Shown piece after piece: positions 25,081 through 33,748 of a stretch of 64,000 nucleotides of DNA (the first letter of the stretch is position 1; each line of letters begins with the position of its first letter). The stretch comes from Scandinavium ludwigii_A (GTDB lineage Bacteria > Pseudomonadota > Gammaproteobacteria > Enterobacterales > Enterobacteriaceae): positions 2,480,001 through 2,544,000 of the forward strand of contig CP191518.1 in NCBI GenBank assembly GCA_050516505.1, read 5' to 3'. The notes beneath the pieces are model-generated. The model was given only the letters and a program-made list of their open reading frames with translations, was not told where the DNA came from and searched no databases. A program made the translations under genes and the position numbers.

Positions 25081-26476
25081 CAGTAGTCACCTTTTCGTCC
25101 GGGTTCGGCGGTTCTTTCGGTTCGGGTAGTGGCTCAAGGCCAATCATTTCGCGCAGTTCGTTGATAGTCACTGGCGGTTCGCCGCCATACATGCCCGTTG
25201 TTTTCTGGACCACATCGGCCAGTTTGGACATGTTCTCGATTTTCTCCTTCTCCCCCGGCGCCAGAAGGTCAGTCCACGCAATGGTGACTTCACCGTTTGT
25301 CGGTGGATCGATGATGCCGAGTGTCCAGAATCGTTCGAGTAATGCGGTGATGCGGTCGGTAAGGAACGTATTGCGGCGCGTATTGCGACGGATGGCCCAA
25401 TCTGCCTTATCCTCGTCGCTCGCCAGGCGCCCGGTCTGCTGACCGAACAGGATGGTGAACGGGATTTGTACGGATGCGGCCAGTTCGTTCGCTGTGACCT
25501 CCCATGTTGGCCCCGGGTCGCCAGGTGTGACACTGAGCACATGCATTTGGCCGGCCTGCATCACAGCTGCTGCATCGGTGCCGCTGTTCAACTTGTTGAC
25601 CTTGTCGCCCATAGCCTCGCCGAGGTCTTTATACCCCGCGCTTTTAGCTTGACTGGCCAGCGTGTTCATGTCGGTTTCTTTGCTGAACTCAACCGCAATC
25701 TGACGGCTGGCATTCTTCAGGAAACCTTCAGCGCCGCCGCCGGAAATCTTCTCGATGTCCAGCAGCTTGTTATAACCTGCCTCCAACAGAGGGATGCCAG
25801 ACAGCGTGTTGTCGTCCTCCGATCCTTCACAGAAGAGAATAACGCGGCTCGGATGCACCGGTTCACCGCGTGTCGGCCCGACAAAGATTTCATCGCCAAT
25901 CGGCTGCTCATTGAAGTTGAACATCAGCGGCTGGCCGAAGGTTGGCGACAAACGGTCGTTATCCCATTCAGCAACCGTGAGCTGCGGCTCCCATGCGGGG
26001 ATCAGCTTAACCAGCGCGTCCTCGCCGAGCTGGCTCACCAGGGTTATGTCTACTTCCTGATTCCAGCTCCTGTTATCTTTCAATTGCAGTAGTAAAGCTG
26101 AATACCGGCCAACCATATTGCGTCGATCGACATCTTTAACCTTCGACCACCACTTCTTCATGAAGCGAGTGATGTCTTTTTCCCAGGCGTTGGTCTTCTT
26201 CGCCTCTTCCGCCTCGTTGCCGTCAATAATGACCGGATAGTCCTGCCAGCATCCATCCAGCAGCCGGTGAACAACTGCGAACCCGGCGGCGTTGCGTCGG
26301 TAAATGTTGTAGAAGTCACCGAAAGAAACTGACCGCGGGTATCCGAATTCCTGATAGAGCGTCGGCCGCTTCGTATTCCCCGACAATCCGAGGTTGCCCT
26401 GCAAGTAGTTAGCTCGCCTCATTTCAGTGGCGAGGCTATTCACAGCCAGTTCAAGGCTGTTATTTGGTTCGCTCAC
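25007..26476 (-). CDS. DUF1073-type portal protein
   Basis: 489 residues placed between large terminase and minor head protein. Phrases such as FYNIYRRNAAGFAVVHRLLDGCWQ, HPSRVILFCEGSED, LLDIEKISGGGAEGFLKNAS and QIPFTILFGQQTGRLASDEDK match the DUF1073 portal group. The dodecameric portal ring forms the DNA channel and docks the terminase. The C-terminal 30 residues are acidic and Pro/Gly-rich. Confidence 0.9.
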   Translation of the reverse strand: MSEPNNSLELAVNSLATEMRRANYLQGNLGLSGNTKRPTLYQEFGYPRSVSFGDFYNIYRRNAAGFAVVHRLLDGCWQDYPVIIDGNEAEEAKKTNAWEKDITRFMKKWWSKVKDVDRRNMVGRYSALLLQLKDNRSWNQEVDITLVSQLGEDALVKLIPAWEPQLTVAEWDNDRLSPTFGQPLMFNFNEQPIGDEIFVGPTRGEPVHPSRVILFCEGSEDDNTLSGIPLLEAGYNKLLDIEKISGGGAEGFLKNASRQIAVEFSKETDMNTLASQAKSAGYKDLGEAMGDKVNKLNSGTDAAAVMQAGQMHVLSVTPGDPGPTWEVTANELAASVQIPFTILFGQQTGRLASDEDKADWAIRRNTRRNTFLTDRITALLERFWTLGIIDPPTNGEVTIAWTDLLAPGEKEKIENMSKLADVVQKTTGMYGGEPPVTINELREMIGLEPLPEPKEPPNPDEKVTTDDPLAPDDGTDGKGGSADRSAQQG

Positions 26477-26488
26477 TGGCGACGCTCC

Positions 26489-27961
26489 TTAGAAGAATAC
26501 TGTGCCGACTTGCTTACGGTTATTCTTCGCTACTGCAAAGTAACGGAAGCCGTCAGAGCCGTGTGATGTGTAGTCGTGAAGCGGTTTGTCTTTCCAGCAG
26601 CCGCGCTTGTCGTCCCACTCCTTGCGGTACCCTTCGAGATGAGAGATCCCCTCAGAGCATTTCTCTTCGTCAAAGACGCAGGACGGGAGTATTTCGCGCA
26701 CCGACTCAATGCCGGTATCGACCCCTACTTTCGGCACGACCCGGAATGTCATGGAGTACGTCTGGCCATCGATTTCGTATCCTTCCCGGGCGAGTTCCCG
26801 GCGCGATTTGGCGTCAGATCCGAATTCACGGTTATCGATGTCGTGCGGGCCCCAGTGTTCCCCATACTCATAGCCACGGTCTTTCAGCACCTTCATGTAG
26901 TGACGGAGACCTTCGCCTGAGTTTTCGTAGTAGTCGATGACGTGGAACTCTTCACCCACTTCACGAACGAACCAGATGGCCGTGGAGTCGCCCACACCGA
27001 TATCCCAGAACGTGTGAACCGGTAGGTGTGAGTTATCCGGGATTTGGCCGATCCGCTTGTTGGTGTACAGCCAGCGGAACTGTTTGGCGTAGTACGCGCC
27101 TTCGACTGATTGCTGGAATGCCTCGGCCGGTATGGTCGGGTATTCGCGCTTCATGTCGTCGCCGAGCGTTTTCTCTTTGGCGTAGTACCAGGCTTTCTGG
27201 CGGTCGTTGACGACGACGCCGTGCTTCGCCTCCATCTCTGCGAAGTATTCAAGCAGGCGCACCGGTAGGGATTCAACCGGGTCGATTGCATACTGCGGGT
27301 TCTTCCACCAGGAGAAGAAGAAAAACTTCCAGTCCAGCTGTGACAGCGGCTTGCCCTGCAACTGAGCTTTTTCAGCTGTCTGGCAATAATCGAAGAAGTA
27401 ACCGGCCCGGCCTTCTGCTGTACTTTCAATCGTCGCAAAGCAACCGGTCGATACCGCCTCAAACGCACCTGTGACAATCTCACGAGCCTTGTCAGGATAC
27501 TTGGCGCATATCTTCCCGAACTCTGAAACGTGCAGGTAACGCAGAGTACCACCACGGAATGACGTGCTTACGTAGAGTGAGCCGCCCTTCTTGAATACCA
27601 GCTCACCAGCAGAGTCATTACTCGCCGGGTTGGCAGCTTTGATTTCGTCCGGAAGATTGTCGTATGCGTACTTCACCTTTTCGCGGAACAGGCGCTTTGC
27701 GTCGTTCAACGTGTGGGCTATCAATGCGCATTTCGCCGACTCGAACAGGGCTGCATCCAGCTGGATGATGCACACCTCTGTTGTGAAACCGAGCTGGCGA
27801 GCCTTCAGGATAATGTTTCGGGTGTGGATCCCCTCAAAGTATTCGCGTTGTTCAGGGGTCATCCTGAACCGGGTCGGCTTGCCTTCTTTGTCGGTGATCC
27901 AGTAGAGATTGTTCAGCCGCCAGTCTTTATCGGCCAGCAGCTTGAGGTGCTCAGGTTTCAT
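26489..27961 (-). CDS. Terminase large subunit
   Basis: 490 residues; packages DNA into the prohead. Visible ATPase Walker A variant ARQLGFTT at about 54-61, an ATPase-coupling-like TIESTAEG near 190, and nuclease-domain acidic residues starting at HTFWDIGVGDSTAIWF (about 320) with a late HDYTSHGSDGFRYF. Shares one base with the small subunit (TAATG-type junction). Packaging mode (pac or cos) is not determinable by eye. Confidence 0.93.
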   Translation of the reverse strand: MKPEHLKLLADKDWRLNNLYWITDKEGKPTRFRMTPEQREYFEGIHTRNIILKARQLGFTTEVCIIQLDAALFESAKCALIAHTLNDAKRLFREKVKYAYDNLPDEIKAANPASNDSAGELVFKKGGSLYVSTSFRGGTLRYLHVSEFGKICAKYPDKAREIVTGAFEAVSTGCFATIESTAEGRAGYFFDYCQTAEKAQLQGKPLSQLDWKFFFFSWWKNPQYAIDPVESLPVRLLEYFAEMEAKHGVVVNDRQKAWYYAKEKTLGDDMKREYPTIPAEAFQQSVEGAYYAKQFRWLYTNKRIGQIPDNSHLPVHTFWDIGVGDSTAIWFVREVGEEFHVIDYYENSGEGLRHYMKVLKDRGYEYGEHWGPHDIDNREFGSDAKSRRELAREGYEIDGQTYSMTFRVVPKVGVDTGIESVREILPSCVFDEEKCSEGISHLEGYRKEWDDKRGCWKDKPLHDYTSHGSDGFRYFAVAKNNRKQVGTVFF

Positions 27962-28563
27962 TACGCCCCCTGAGACAAGGAATCCATCAGGTCAGAAAGT
28001 TTCTTAACCGAAGTGTCGCCTTCCGGTCCGTCGATGTCGTACGCCTGACGCTCCAGGCCGATGAGGTTCTTCAACGCTTCGCTCAGAGCCTTAACCGATT
28101 TGACGCGCTCCGGCATGCTGATCACCTTCTGATAAATCTCGTTCAGACGGTCCTGGCCTTTATCGTCCGGGTTGAGCATCAGCTCGCCCAACTTCTCCAG
28201 CGCTGCCACGTCGGCGCATTCAGCACCAAGTTCATCGAACAATGCATTGGTTATCTGCCGGGCTCGCTTAATGTCGCCGCGATGCTCCATTCGAACATTC
28301 GCGATAACCTCTGCGGTAGCCTCAATGAGTACGCGTTCGTTGAGCGTGACTTCACTGCGTACCTGCTTGCGTACCTCAGCTTTGCGTACCAGATCGTCTG
28401 CGCGTTCTTTTACTTTGGCATTCAGGTCACGAGACCAGTCATCTCGCTTTGCGCGCTTACGGATAGCACCTTCGCTGATACCGTGTTGTGCTGCTATTTC
28501 ACGGAGGGACATCACTCCGGCCCGGTACGCCGTCTCGATGGCCTCCCAGTCCGGTTTGCTCAT
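27961..28563 (-). CDS. Terminase small subunit
   Basis: 200 residues. An N-terminal helix-turn-helix (YRAGVMSLREIAAQHGISEG followed by AIRKRAKRDDWSRDL) recognises packaging-site DNA; the rest is helical and would form the ring that feeds the large subunit. First gene of the packaging/head block. Confidence 0.88.
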   Translation of the reverse strand: MSKPDWEAIETAYRAGVMSLREIAAQHGISEGAIRKRAKRDDWSRDLNAKVKERADDLVRKAEVRKQVRSEVTLNERVLIEATAEVIANVRMEHRGDIKRARQITNALFDELGAECADVAALEKLGELMLNPDDKGQDRLNEIYQKVISMPERVKSVKALSEALKNLIGLERQAYDIDGPEGDTSVKKLSDLMDSLSQGA

Positions 28564-28566
28564 TCG

Positions 28567-28671
28567 TTACTCCATTTTATTTTGTTCTGGGATAGCCTTT
28601 AATCTCTGGCTGATGTCGTGCTTTACGATGAAAGCGCTAACCTTCTCGTAATCTGGCTCACGCTGCATCAT
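28567..28671 (-). CDS. 34-residue protein upstream of terminase
   Basis: Starts MMQREPDYEKVSAFIVKHD at ATG 28671, overlapping the end of the preceding 96-residue gene, and ends three bases before the small terminase start. The junctions suggest translation; no family or function recognised. A longer reading to 28860 is a shadow of the neighbour. Confidence 0.4.
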   Translation of the reverse strand: MMQREPDYEKVSAFIVKHDISQRLKAIPEQNKME

Positions 28672-28948
28672 CAGGCAAAGTATCGTCATCGTCCTGAGGT
28701 ACACCGGCAGCCACCACTTCGTTTTCACCTGAATCGTCAGTGTGCACGTCGCCATTTGATTCTTCCTGCTCTGCCACCGGCTCAAAGAGGAAGTCCTCAA
28801 TGCTGTCCGGACTGAAGTAACGCCATTCGCCTTTATCGTTAGCCAGTGCGACAAATCCATTGATGATTTCCGGTTGGCTGCGCTTCATCAGGCCGGTGAA
28901 TGTCTCTTTGGATTTTTTGGTGATGGTGATTTTGTAGATGTCTTCCAT
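28658..28948 (-). CDS. Acidic protein of unknown function upstream of terminase
   Basis: 96 residues: a small N-terminal domain (MEDIYKITITKKSKETFTGL, GFVALANDKGEWRYFSPDSI) and a strongly acidic, probably disordered tail ending DDDDTLPDDAA. Acidic tails of this kind occur in DNA-mimic and nuclease-inhibiting phage proteins, but that is speculation. First of the genes directly before the terminase. Confidence 0.65.
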   Translation of the reverse strand: MEDIYKITITKKSKETFTGLMKRSQPEIINGFVALANDKGEWRYFSPDSIEDFLFEPVAEQEESNGDVHTDDSGENEVVAAGVPQDDDDTLPDDAA

Positions 28949-29024
28949 TTTTCATCCATGTCGGGTTTGTTTGATGATCAAGAGCGGCTATTATTTGCCA
29001 ACTAACAAGAGCAAAAAGTCGCAA

Positions 29025-29288
29025 ATGGAAAAAGCAATCATTATTCAGAGGCAGGCCATTTCCTCCCGGCCTCAGTGGGCTCTCATAGTTCTTTGCAGCA
29101 ACGGCTATTGCGTGTGCGTAATTGACAGGTTGGTTTCAATAGTTGCGGGACAAGAGCTATATCGTTCAAACTCATCGCGAGGTGTATGGCGAATTTCAGG
29201 TACCGATGAATTATTTCCCGCGAACGTAATCGGGGGTATGAGCCTGAACGAAGCAGAGAAAGCACTGGCTGCGATTGTGAGTTTGTAG
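29025..29288 (+). CDS. Possible plus-strand gene within the late operon
   Basis: 87 residues from ATG 29025 (MEKAIIIQRQAISSRPQWAL), ending GMSLNEAEKALAAIVSL. The composition looks protein-like and the end resembles a real helix, but the ribosome site is poor and all neighbours are on the minus strand. Without it, 28949-29356 would be an empty 400-bp stretch, apart from the terminator at its end. Confidence 0.4.
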   Translation: MEKAIIIQRQAISSRPQWALIVLCSNGYCVCVIDRLVSIVAGQELYRSNSSRGVWRISGTDELFPANVIGGMSLNEAEKALAAIVSL

Positions 29289-29335
29289 CCATGCATGTAA
29301 GCCATTACGATGGGGCCGCCCATTGTGATGGCAAT

Positions 29336-29358
29336 AAAAAACCGCCCGGAGGCGGTTT
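29336..29358 (-). terminator. Terminator after DUF2441-like gene
   Basis: AAACCGCC/GGCGGTTT stem with a CCGGA-type loop and a run of T on the minus strand; overlaps the stop codon of the DUF2441-like gene. Confidence 0.8.
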
Positions 29359-30007
29359 AGTTCAACAATTCAATTATCTTCATATCCCCTTCAAAAAGGG
29401 TTTCTTTTGCTACAGGATTAGAAATTTCGCCATTCCAGTATCTGTGCGCCATTTTTATAGCTTGTTCGTAAGGAATGTCATCATTCATAAGGTATTCATT
29501 GCTTGCCTCATGAGTATTCCCATCAAGCGCTACCCTGTAAACCCTGAGGTTTGACTGGTCCACATTAAGGTGAGGTTTCCAATACTCTAAATTTTCTATG
29601 CCATGACAAACCCACAAACATTTTTGCCTGGATGGCTTGTCTGGAAAATGCTCTCTCCGCACTGACTCCCAGATGAGCTCTCTTGTGTACTTGCAGAAAT
29701 GCATCGCCAAATAATGGCCCCTTGTAGCAATGTCTTGTTGAGACATTCCAGTCAGCATATCCCCATTCCTGATGGCTCCCAGAAACCGCATCCATGACCA
29801 TTGCTCAATGGCGTCTCCATTTTCAACTCTCTCTGTGGGAAGGTTAGAGGATAAGAAAAAGTTAAAAAAAGGATTTTTTGCTCCCGTGGTTGCCACATCA
29901 CCTACTTTCAGTGGAGGAAAAGTATTCCATTTCTCCGTTTTACTTGACGTAATATAAAAATAATCTTCTGCCAATTTTTTGTCCTCGAATGTGCCTTTAG
30001 GCATCAT
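29357..30007 (-). CDS. DUF2441-like cargo protein
   Basis: 216 residues. LAEDYFYITSSK, LKVGDVATTGAKNPFFNFF, ELIWESVRREHFPDKPSRQK, LEYWKPHL and LRVYRVALDGNTHEA follow the order seen in DUF2441 proteins, which have the look of ADP-ribosyltransferase-fold proteins. It is richer in A+T than the lysis genes beside it and has its own terminator, so it is probably a moron expressed late or from the prophage. Biochemical activity not established. Confidence 0.6.
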   Translation of the reverse strand: MMPKGTFEDKKLAEDYFYITSSKTEKWNTFPPLKVGDVATTGAKNPFFNFFLSSNLPTERVENGDAIEQWSWMRFLGAIRNGDMLTGMSQQDIATRGHYLAMHFCKYTRELIWESVRREHFPDKPSRQKCLWVCHGIENLEYWKPHLNVDQSNLRVYRVALDGNTHEASNEYLMNDDIPYEQAIKMAHRYWNGEISNPVAKETLFEGDMKIIELLN

Positions 30008-30040
30008 ACAAGAACACCCTTGCCTACAATTCGACTTAAA

Positions 30041-30358
30041 TCAGTATCTTTCTTTTTCAATTCTTCGAATTGCAGACTTATCCAAATTGCACTGCCCCAG
30101 CGCCGTATAGAGCTGAGCGTTTAACTCCAGACTTGCCTGCCACGTGAACGGAACCACCATTCCGGGGATCGGCGTGTCTGCAGTAAGGTCAGCGCTTATC
30201 GGTACCACTGGGGTCGGAACGTAAACTGTCTGCGTATTCCCGCAGGCTGTCAGCAGCGGCAGCAGGGACAAGCTGCTTAGCGCACGGATCGCCTTCAAGC
30301 GACTGCCTGATGTAGAAAATGTGTGTTTCGCCTTTCTGCGCCAACTGGTTCTTTGCAT
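30041..30358 (-). CDS. Rz1-like spanin lipoprotein
   Basis: 105 residues read in a different frame that starts inside Rz and runs past its end. A basic N-terminus, hydrophobic stretch and lipobox (LLTACG) predict an outer-membrane lipoprotein; the mature part is Pro-rich early (VYVPTPVVPISADL), as in Rz1 proteins. With Rz it forms the spanin that fuses inner and outer membranes at lysis. Confidence 0.85.
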   Translation of the reverse strand: MQRTSWRRKAKHTFSTSGSRLKAIRALSSLSLLPLLTACGNTQTVYVPTPVVPISADLTADTPIPGMVVPFTWQASLELNAQLYTALGQCNLDKSAIRRIEKERY

Positions 30359-30584
30359 TCTGGGTTGCCTGTGAGATATCGCGGATGAGGTTCATCATGG
30401 TGATAACGTTGTTGGTGATGGCTTCGGATGAATTCGCCCGGGCTGCCGCCTTGTCACGCTGTTCTTTAAATCCGATTGCGTTATCGCGGTAGTGGTTTGC
30501 AGACCATGCCAGGCCGCTAATGACAACGAGCACCACGATTGGCAGCCAGAACTTTTTCAGTAATGCAACGATGGCTTCCGTCAT
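30189..30584 (-). CDS. Rz-like inner-membrane spanin subunit
   Basis: 131 residues with one N-terminal membrane helix (FWLPIVVLVVISGLAW) and a long periplasmic helical domain, the i-spanin layout. Its start overlaps the endolysin stop by ATGA, and Rz1 is nested in its 3' part. Confidence 0.87.
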   Translation of the reverse strand: MTEAIVALLKKFWLPIVVLVVISGLAWSANHYRDNAIGFKEQRDKAAARANSSEAITNNVITMMNLIRDISQATQNAKNQLAQKGETHIFYIRQSLEGDPCAKQLVPAAAADSLREYADSLRSDPSGTDKR

Positions 30585-31060
30585 GACGTCGGCTCATTCA
30601 CTTTCCCACCCGCCTCTTTGAACTTGGCGATGAGGTTGTCGGCCTTATGCTCGAACTGTCCATATCCAGCACCAGGAAGTGAAGCCCAGATGTTACTGCA
30701 ACGATCTATAGCCTGGCGGATATCGCCGTTATCGATAAGAGGCAGCGCGCCACGCTCTTTAATCTGCTGCAATGCAACGGCATCCTGGCTGGCAGGAGAG
30801 AAATCTTTCAGGCCGAGTTGCTTACGGTATGCGTCCCACCATTTGGACAGCAGCTGGTAACGACCGGCGGCAGTGGATTTCAGCTTCGGGTTCAGTGTCA
30901 CCAGTTTGCGGGGGTGATCGGAGCAGTCAGTAAAAAGTGACCCACCGACGATAACGTCGTAACCATGGTTTTTCGTTGGCTGCCCAGGTTTGTCTGTGCC
31001 TTCTGACCAGGCCAGCATATCGAGGAATGCTTTACGCTGTGGGTTCATTGCCTGCATCAC
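30581..31060 (-). CDS. Lambda R-type endolysin (lytic transglycosylase)
   Basis: 159 residues. The pattern FLDMLAWSEGTDKPGQPTKN followed by GYDVIVGG and STAAGRYQLLSKWWD is that of lambda gpR, which cuts the glycan strand of peptidoglycan; the catalytic Glu is in AWSEGTD (residue 20). No signal peptide, so it needs a holin. It abuts the holin gene upstream. Confidence 0.93.
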   Translation of the reverse strand: MMQAMNPQRKAFLDMLAWSEGTDKPGQPTKNHGYDVIVGGSLFTDCSDHPRKLVTLNPKLKSTAAGRYQLLSKWWDAYRKQLGLKDFSPASQDAVALQQIKERGALPLIDNGDIRQAIDRCSNIWASLPGAGYGQFEHKADNLIAKFKEAGGKVNEPTS

Positions 31061-31336
31061 CTACTCCGTTATGACGACACGCGCCAGATTTCCGCGCGCC
31101 ATCCAGATAGCGGCGCACATTACTGAATTCAGCACTAGCTCCGCCGGATCAACCTGGACGTACTGCCCCATGATGATTCGAAACGCAGTGCCGCCCGCAG
31201 CCAGAATCAGCAGATAAGCAATGAACGCCACGCCGAAGCGGCTCCGCTTGCCAGCCTTGCTGAAGAACATCAGCCGCATGACAATCAGGAGGCAAACAAT
31301 AGCGTTTGCGTCCATCATGAAAACTTGCCATGTCAT
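31061..31336 (-). CDS. Putative holin, 3-TM family
   Basis: 91 residues, almost entirely three hydrophobic segments (about 9-25, 34-56 and 66-84). It matches the class of short three-helix putative holins located before R-type endolysins. Overlaps the preceding membrane gene by ATGA. Either this or its neighbour could be the holin, the other a pinholin/antiholin. Confidence 0.8.
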   Translation of the reverse strand: MTWQVFMMDANAIVCLLIVMRLMFFSKAGKRSRFGVAFIAYLLILAAGGTAFRIIMGQYVQVDPAELVLNSVMCAAIWMARGNLARVVITE

Positions 31337-31731
31337 TTGTCTTCCTCCCCCAGTCCCGGCATCTTCCCGTCTTTCGACCGACGAAGAATACGCAGCAGAA
31401 CTGCCACGGAAATGGAAGCAGAGACTATCGCCCCGACAGTTGGGGACACTTCAATGCTGGTCGGCGGCTTCATCATGCTCAATGGGGTATTGATAATACC
31501 GGCCATGATTTTCGCCATCGGTACCGAGAACGTCACACCGCCAATAAACGAGATGACAGCAAAGATGGTCTGCTTCCAGAGTTGATGGGGATCTGAGGTC
31601 AACACATAAAGCGCCGTACCGGCCAACGACCCGAGCATTACTGCAGGAGTTGCCTCCGGGAACAGTGCAGCGAAGGTTACGCCGACCGCAGCCGATGTAA
31701 CCCCGCCAGCAATAGTGATTGGCTCAGACAT
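31333..31731 (-). CDS. Second putative holin/membrane lysis protein
   Basis: 132 residues with hydrophobic segments near 5-45, 52-82 and 92-115 and a charged C-terminus (RILRRSKDGKMPGLGEEDK), the composition of class I-like holins. First gene after the late promoter region, so it would be expressed earliest in the late operon. Confidence 0.78.
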   Translation of the reverse strand: MSEPITIAGGVTSAAVGVTFAALFPEATPAVMLGSLAGTALYVLTSDPHQLWKQTIFAVISFIGGVTFSVPMAKIMAGIINTPLSMMKPPTSIEVSPTVGAIVSASISVAVLLRILRRSKDGKMPGLGEEDK

Positions 31732-31811
31732 AAGCGTTCCGTGTATAGAGAGAAAGTGCCGCCGGGTGATTTAACGACAAAGCACAGAGGGATGGTCCCG
31801 ACGACACAAAT

Positions 31812-31835
31812 AAAAAAGCTCACCATGTGGTGAGC
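31812..31835 (-). terminator. Proximal late-leader terminator
   Basis: GCTCACC/GGTGAGC stem, loop ACAT, six T on the minus strand. Confidence 0.85.
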
Positions 31836-31896
31836 AATATGAGGGTATGGCGTTGAGCCGAATGGCTCTTGTAATCGGCTCATTCTATGAGCCAAA

Positions 31897-31926
31897 TAAA
31901 AAGCCCCTGCATTTCTGCAAGGGCTT
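31897..31926 (-). terminator. Distal late-leader terminator (tR'-like)
   Basis: AAGCCCTTGCA/TGCAGGGGCTT stem with one mismatch, four-base loop and T-run on the minus strand; first terminator met by late transcripts. Confidence 0.85.
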
Positions 31927-32340
31927 AAATGTTGGTTGGAAGGCCTTCAGCTGTATATTTAGCAATACGCCGGGGGTCTCCCGTTACATCTAACGCATGC
32001 CTGTACCTGAGTAATCCAGCTTTTTACGCACTTTCCTAGCCAGCCACAGGCTTCGGTATGATGAACCATATAAATGCGCTATCCATTTCCCCTAACCCAG
32101 ATTCCGCTTATGGCTTTAACGGATTACACGAGGGGACTTTCAAAAAGTTGGCCAAAGCAAACCTCCTTACTTATCCACACGTAATTCGGGGGGAGACATA
32201 TTCACACTCTTTGCTATTTTACACATTGAGCTGAATCAAAAAGCAGTCAAGCCCCGCACGATGGCGAGGCTCATAATTCGATTTACTGCCACTGCATACA
32301 ACAATGGCACAATATCAGATTTACACGAAATATAAGGCTT

Positions 32341-33030
32341 TCAATCCAGTTTTGCAAGACTTGCATCTAAATTTGTCGCCTTTTGTTGTGAACGTGATCG
32401 CGTTACTTGCATTAACGCCACGCCGTCCAGGCTCAAGAATATGCGCTTCATTTCCAGCCAGCGATCGGTGAACGTCTCTGACCAGTTCTTCGGTGTCACA
32501 CCAACCAGCGCTGCCAGCTTCTGATATTCGTATGTTTGTCGCCCGGCCAACTCAGCCTTCACATCCTGCGCCGCCAGCCAAATGAGTTGCCGTAGTCGCT
32601 CCATCGTTTTGGCGGCTAACTTTCGCGAACCCAAATGCACCTTGAACTCTGCCCAGGCCCACTGAGTAATTGTTATTTGATACTCGAAGCGGATGTTCTC
32701 GCTGTAATTCCATAGCAGCCAGGCTTTCTGATGTTCTTCCAGCGACAGGACAGCGCGGCGCCAGGAAGCGGTGGCGAACTCTACTGGCTGAACCAGTGGA
32801 ATGTGAGAGCCTTTGGTCCGAGATTGTTTCCCGGGGATCGGTGGGTTATCCAGCGTAATCATTTTTCCGGTGACCTCATCCAATACCCGAGGCTTTTTAC
32901 GTTTAAACGTGTTTGTATCGAATTGAGCGTTCTCCAGCCACGCCATTAACTGCCCTTTCGTAGCCCCGCTCAGGTCAGCAGTTGCAACAATCAGCTGCTG
33001 GCGTACAAATTCCAGGTGTTGAGTGTTCAT
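32341..33030 (-). CDS. Phage antitermination protein Q
   Basis: 229 residues of the phage Q antiterminator type common in E. coli and Salmonella lambdoid phages (EFVRQQLIVATADLSGATKG, EFATASWRRAVLSLEEHQKA, LRQLIWLAAQDVKAELAGRQ). Q binds near the late promoter, loads on paused RNA polymerase and lets it read through terminators. It is the last gene of the minus-strand early operon; its ATG overlaps the ylcG-like stop (ATGA). Confidence 0.9.
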   Translation of the reverse strand: MNTQHLEFVRQQLIVATADLSGATKGQLMAWLENAQFDTNTFKRKKPRVLDEVTGKMITLDNPPIPGKQSRTKGSHIPLVQPVEFATASWRRAVLSLEEHQKAWLLWNYSENIRFEYQITITQWAWAEFKVHLGSRKLAAKTMERLRQLIWLAAQDVKAELAGRQTYEYQKLAALVGVTPKNWSETFTDRWLEMKRIFLSLDGVALMQVTRSRSQQKATNLDASLAKLD

Positions 33031-33167
33031 GCTGATGCTCCTGCTCTCTGGTAAATACGAATGAGGTTCTTTAGGATCCGGTAGTCAATGAGCACCGAGC
33101 CCGGGCGGCGGTAGATTCGAAGGCTTTGCCAGCGTCGGCGGAGTGATTCGATGAGTTCTGGTTTCAC
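33027..33167 (-). CDS. YlcG-family small protein
   Basis: A 46-residue protein from GTG 33167: MKPELIESLRRRWQSLRIYR, then RPGSVLIDYRILKN. The pattern RW..LR.YR.PGSVL.DYRILKN is that of YlcG from DLP12. It links the ninG-like gene and Q by four-base overlaps at both ends. Function unknown. Confidence 0.82.
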   Translation of the reverse strand: MKPELIESLRRRWQSLRIYRRPGSVLIDYRILKNLIRIYQRAGASA

Positions 33168-33748
33168 GCGGCCTCCTGTTGTTTCAGCGCGCGAAGGTTC
33201 GCCCTGGCATCAGTCCGTATGGCGGCCAGTTCTTCGCGGGTGTATCGGTGGGTTTCGTTGTTGCACTCCAGTGCGGCCACGCGCGCATCGCCGATCAGTT
33301 CAATCAGCGAGCCACGGTAAGCCTCAATGTTTCCTGACTTATGGACATTGCAGGCTGAGCACTGAAGCCACACATTGTCATCAGTAAAGCGCAACTGTGG
33401 GGCGGCAGCGATCGTGCGGTAATGCCCGGCATGCCAGGCGAATGCCGTTTTGGTTCCGCAGGAAATGCAGCCATGACCGGCGGCCAGCAGGAACTCGCGA
33501 CGCCAGTCATTGAATGCACGCTGCGTCATGTTGATCCAGTGAGACAGTGGCTTAACTGCGGCCTTCTTCTCTCGCCATGCGGCACGCTCTTTCTTCACCT
33601 GGGCTTTACTTTGCTTCTCGCGCTTTTTCGCTAACTCCTGCATTGCGAACTCGGCGCCATGTTCCGGACAACACCAGCGGACGTTATCGAATGCCGGGGT
33701 GAACTTAGCGCGGCAGATCTTGCAGCGGCGTTGAGGTCGTTTAATCAC
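33164..33748 (-). CDS. ninG: NinG / Rap recombination protein
   Basis: 194 residues. Paired zinc-like motifs (CKICRAKF, CCPEH, CISCG, CSACN) and a WHAGHYR segment are characteristic of NinG (Rap), which promotes RecA-RecBCD dependent recombination and binds branched DNA. The start is GTG at 33748 with an AGGAGG just upstream inside the ninE-like gene, which it overlaps by eight bases. Confidence 0.92.
   Translation of the reverse strand: MIKRPQRRCKICRAKFTPAFDNVRWCCPEHGAEFAMQELAKKREKQSKAQVKKERAAWREKKAAVKPLSHWINMTQRAFNDWRREFLLAAGHGCISCGTKTAFAWHAGHYRTIAAAPQLRFTDDNVWLQCSACNVHKSGNIEAYRGSLIELIGDARVAALECNNETHRYTREELAAIRTDARANLRALKQQEAA

Larger units (their letters stand above)
31736..32340 (-). promoter_or_regulatory. 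Late promoter/leader region between Q and lysis genes
   Basis: About 600 bp without a convincing gene. Directly downstream of a Q-type gene, this should contain the late promoter and Q-binding/pause site, but I cannot pick the promoter with confidence. Repeated GGCTC hairpins lie at 31853-31893, and two strong intrinsic terminators stand in series before the first lysis gene. This is the expected arrangement for Q-dependent antitermination. Confidence 0.6.

Noticed and set aside
28567..28860. 97-residue ORF overlapping the acidic protein
   Set aside because: Its first two thirds are a shadow with improbable composition; only the last 34 codons were kept as a possible gene.
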